From Duganella sp. SG902 (GTDB taxonomy: Bacteria > Pseudomonadota > Gammaproteobacteria > Burkholderiales > Burkholderiaceae_D): a stretch of 64,000 nt of DNA. Numbering within the stretch: the stretch's first letter is position 1; the number at the start of each line of letters is the position of its first letter. Location: contig NZ_JABMJK010000013.1 of assembly GCF_013376005.1 (NCBI RefSeq), positions 1 through 64,000 of the forward strand. Reading direction: 5' to 3'. This document shows, piece after piece, positions 62,813 through 64,000 of the stretch. The translations under genes and the position numbers were made by a program. The notes below the pieces were generated by a model, which saw nothing but the letters and a program-made list of their open reading frames with translations, was not told the origin of the DNA and made no database searches.

Positions 62813-63553
62813 ATGACAAACATCAATCCCATGGTCAATCGAGTAGCTCAAATCTCTAACTTGGACCTGATCGCCATCGCAGCCGACAAGCTGCTTAACC
62901 GAGTAGACGGCCTGCCAGGCATGGGCGTGATTTACGGCGAGGCCGGCCGGGGTAAGACGTTCGCATGCTCCGCCCTGGCCAACCAGGCGCGCGGCTACTA
63001 CGTCCAGCTTAAGAGCGCCTGGAATCGTAAGGCGATGCTCGAAAAGATTCTGTTTGAGATGGGCATCAAGCCAATGTCGACCATCGCCGGCATGCTGGAT
63101 CAAATCTGCGAACAGTTGGCCGCCAGCCGGCGCCCCCTGATCATCGACGAGTTCGATTTTTGCCTGCGCTCCAACAGCATGGTCGAGTTGGTCCGCGACA
63201 TTTACGAAGGCAGTCAAGGAACGCTGATCCTGGTTGGCGAAGAAATGCTCCCCCACAACCTCAAGAAGTGGGAGCGTTTTCACAGTCGCGTGATGGCGTG
63301 GATTCCCGCAATGCCGGTCTCGGTCGATGATGCCGAGAAGCTGGCGCCGATCTACTGCCCTGGCATTGAAATCGCACCTGACTTGCTCACCCATATCGTC
63401 GCACAGGCGAATGGTTCGGTCCGCCGCGTCTGCGTGAATTTAACGCTGATTCATGAGCAAGCGAACCTCAACGCAGATACCAGCATGACGCTGAAAAGCT
63501 GGGGTGACCGGGAACTGTACACCGGCGAAGCGCCTAAACGCCGCGCTGCATAA
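62813..63553 (+). CDS. Mu-like target DNA activator B (AAA+ ATPase)
   Basis: 246 residues, shorter than Mu B (312) and like the B proteins of other Mu-like phages. Walker A GEAGRGKT (42-49) and Walker B LIIDEFDF (109-116) are intact, and SVRRVCVNLTLI matches the sensor-2/C-terminal region. In Mu, B coats target DNA as an ATP filament, directs A to it and gives target immunity. It lies 48 bp after A. Confidence 0.92.
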   Translation: MTNINPMVNRVAQISNLDLIAIAADKLLNRVDGLPGMGVIYGEAGRGKTFACSALANQARGYYVQLKSAWNRKAMLEKILFEMGIKPMSTIAGMLDQICEQLAASRRPLIIDEFDFCLRSNSMVELVRDIYEGSQGTLILVGEEMLPHNLKKWERFHSRVMAWIPAMPVSVDDAEKLAPIYCPGIEIAPDLLTHIVAQANGSVRRVCVNLTLIHEQANLNADTSMTLKSWGDRELYTGEAPKRRAA

Positions 63554-63567
63554 GGAACACGAAACAA

Positions 63568-64000
63568 ATGGCATCAACCTATAAAAAACGCGCACCGGCA
63601 CACGTAGAGATGACCGGTGGCAAAGGCTCCCGCCAACGAGCATGGGAGCAAGTCCGAAAATTTGGGATCAACAAAGGCTTCACCACAGAGCAGCTAAGCA
63701 TCAAAACGAACATCGAAGTCGGCACGCTGCACACTTACTTGCACGCCCTGCAGCTGGGTGGTTTTCTTGAGGCGAAAGATATTTCTACCGGCGCTGTCCC
63801 GCGCAAGTATGAATGGAAACTTGTACGTGATAACGGTGTTGAGGCACCACGCCTGACCAGGGACGGCAAGCCGCTGCAGCAAGGCATGGGGACCGAAGCC
63901 ATGTGGCGCTCCATGCGCATCATCGGTGAGTTTAACTATCGGGAGCTAGCCGCCCACGCCAGCGCTTCCGGGCAGGAGGTCAAGGACGGAACGGCCAAAG
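63568..64000 (+). CDS. Phage early protein with winged-helix-like domain, runs off the window
   Basis: At least 144 residues, open to the window end. It starts MASTYKKRAPAHVEMTGGKG and AAGGAA lies upstream. The segment GFTTEQLSIKTNIEVGTLHTYLHALQLGGFLEAKD looks like a winged helix-turn-helix and is followed by a beta-hairpin (PRKYEWKLVRD). A second helical segment begins near residue 105. Mu-like phages often carry such a gene just after B; its role is not known to me. Confidence 0.75.
   Translation, partial: MASTYKKRAPAHVEMTGGKGSRQRAWEQVRKFGINKGFTTEQLSIKTNIEVGTLHTYLHALQLGGFLEAKDISTGAVPRKYEWKLVRDNGVEAPRLTRDGKPLQQGMGTEAMWRSMRIIGEFNYRELAAHASASGQEVKDGTAK

Larger units (their letters stand above)
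59640..64000 (+). mobile_element. Left part of a Mu-like transposable prophage
   Basis: The gene order c (minus strand), ner, A, B and further early genes (plus strand) is that of bacteriophage Mu. All four identifying genes are present and intact. The left boundary is approximate; the element continues beyond the window. Mu-like phages integrate by replicative transposition with 5-bp target duplications, so no tRNA attachment site is expected. Confidence 0.88.

Overview
The window is high-GC bacterial DNA, most consistent with a betaproteobacterium of the family Oxalobacteraceae (Massilia/Duganella/Janthinobacterium type). This is inferred from the mix of gene families: a short FxDxF-type PEP-CTERM protein, a large TIGR01782-like TonB receptor, two methyl-accepting chemotaxis proteins, several RND and MacB-like efflux systems and a GH74 xyloglucanase. 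I could not run a database search, so the genus is not established.

Layout. 0.2-3.4 kb: Mn/Fe transporter MntH, a YecA-like SEC-C protein and the SrkA kinase. 3.4-10.6 kb: a complete RND efflux locus. A TetR gene and an adaptor-pump-SDR gene set lie on the minus strand, with the outer-membrane channel divergent on the plus strand; candidate operators sit on both promoters. 10.7-16.2 kb: a 759-residue alanine-rich coiled-coil protein, an outer-membrane barrel, a DUF475/TerC-like membrane protein and a DUF212 protein. 16.3-22.4 kb: a second RND adaptor-pump pair and a FadL-type channel. 22.4-26.6 kb: a small lipoprotein, a TcyP-like cystine symporter, a chemotaxis receptor and a small exported protein. 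26.8-33.9 kb: a six-gene minus-strand operon (HlyD adaptor, ABC ATPase, two FtsX/MacB-type permeases, a sigma-54-dependent response regulator and its histidine kinase). A near-perfect -24/-12 promoter sits directly before the first gene and a candidate activator palindrome about 75-90 bp further upstream, so the efflux system appears to carry its own sensor and to activate itself. 34-43 kb: GNAT, exported protein, chemotaxis receptor, DUF418 protein, YigZ/IMPACT protein, SUV3-like RNA helicase plus HNH gene, tRNA-Lys and an acyltransferase. 43.3-50.2 kb: PEP-CTERM protein, two TonB receptors and a kelch protein.

From 50.3 kb on, accessory DNA becomes common: a VapBC-like toxin-antitoxin pair, an NmrA-like reductase divergent from a LysR regulator, a secreted GH74 enzyme, a possible membrane-active toxin with a partner gene, and an OLD-like ATPase/TOPRIM gene broken by one amber codon. 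At about 59.7 kb the left end of a Mu-like transposable prophage begins (c-type repressor, Ner, transposase A, target DNA activator B and one open-ended gene) and runs out of the window.

Dispersed palindromes are a second theme. Two long hairpins share 23-nt arms but have different centres, and both sit exactly between convergent genes (13.0 and 35.4 kb). A REP/BIME-like element at 26.6 kb has a partial relative at 0.1 kb.
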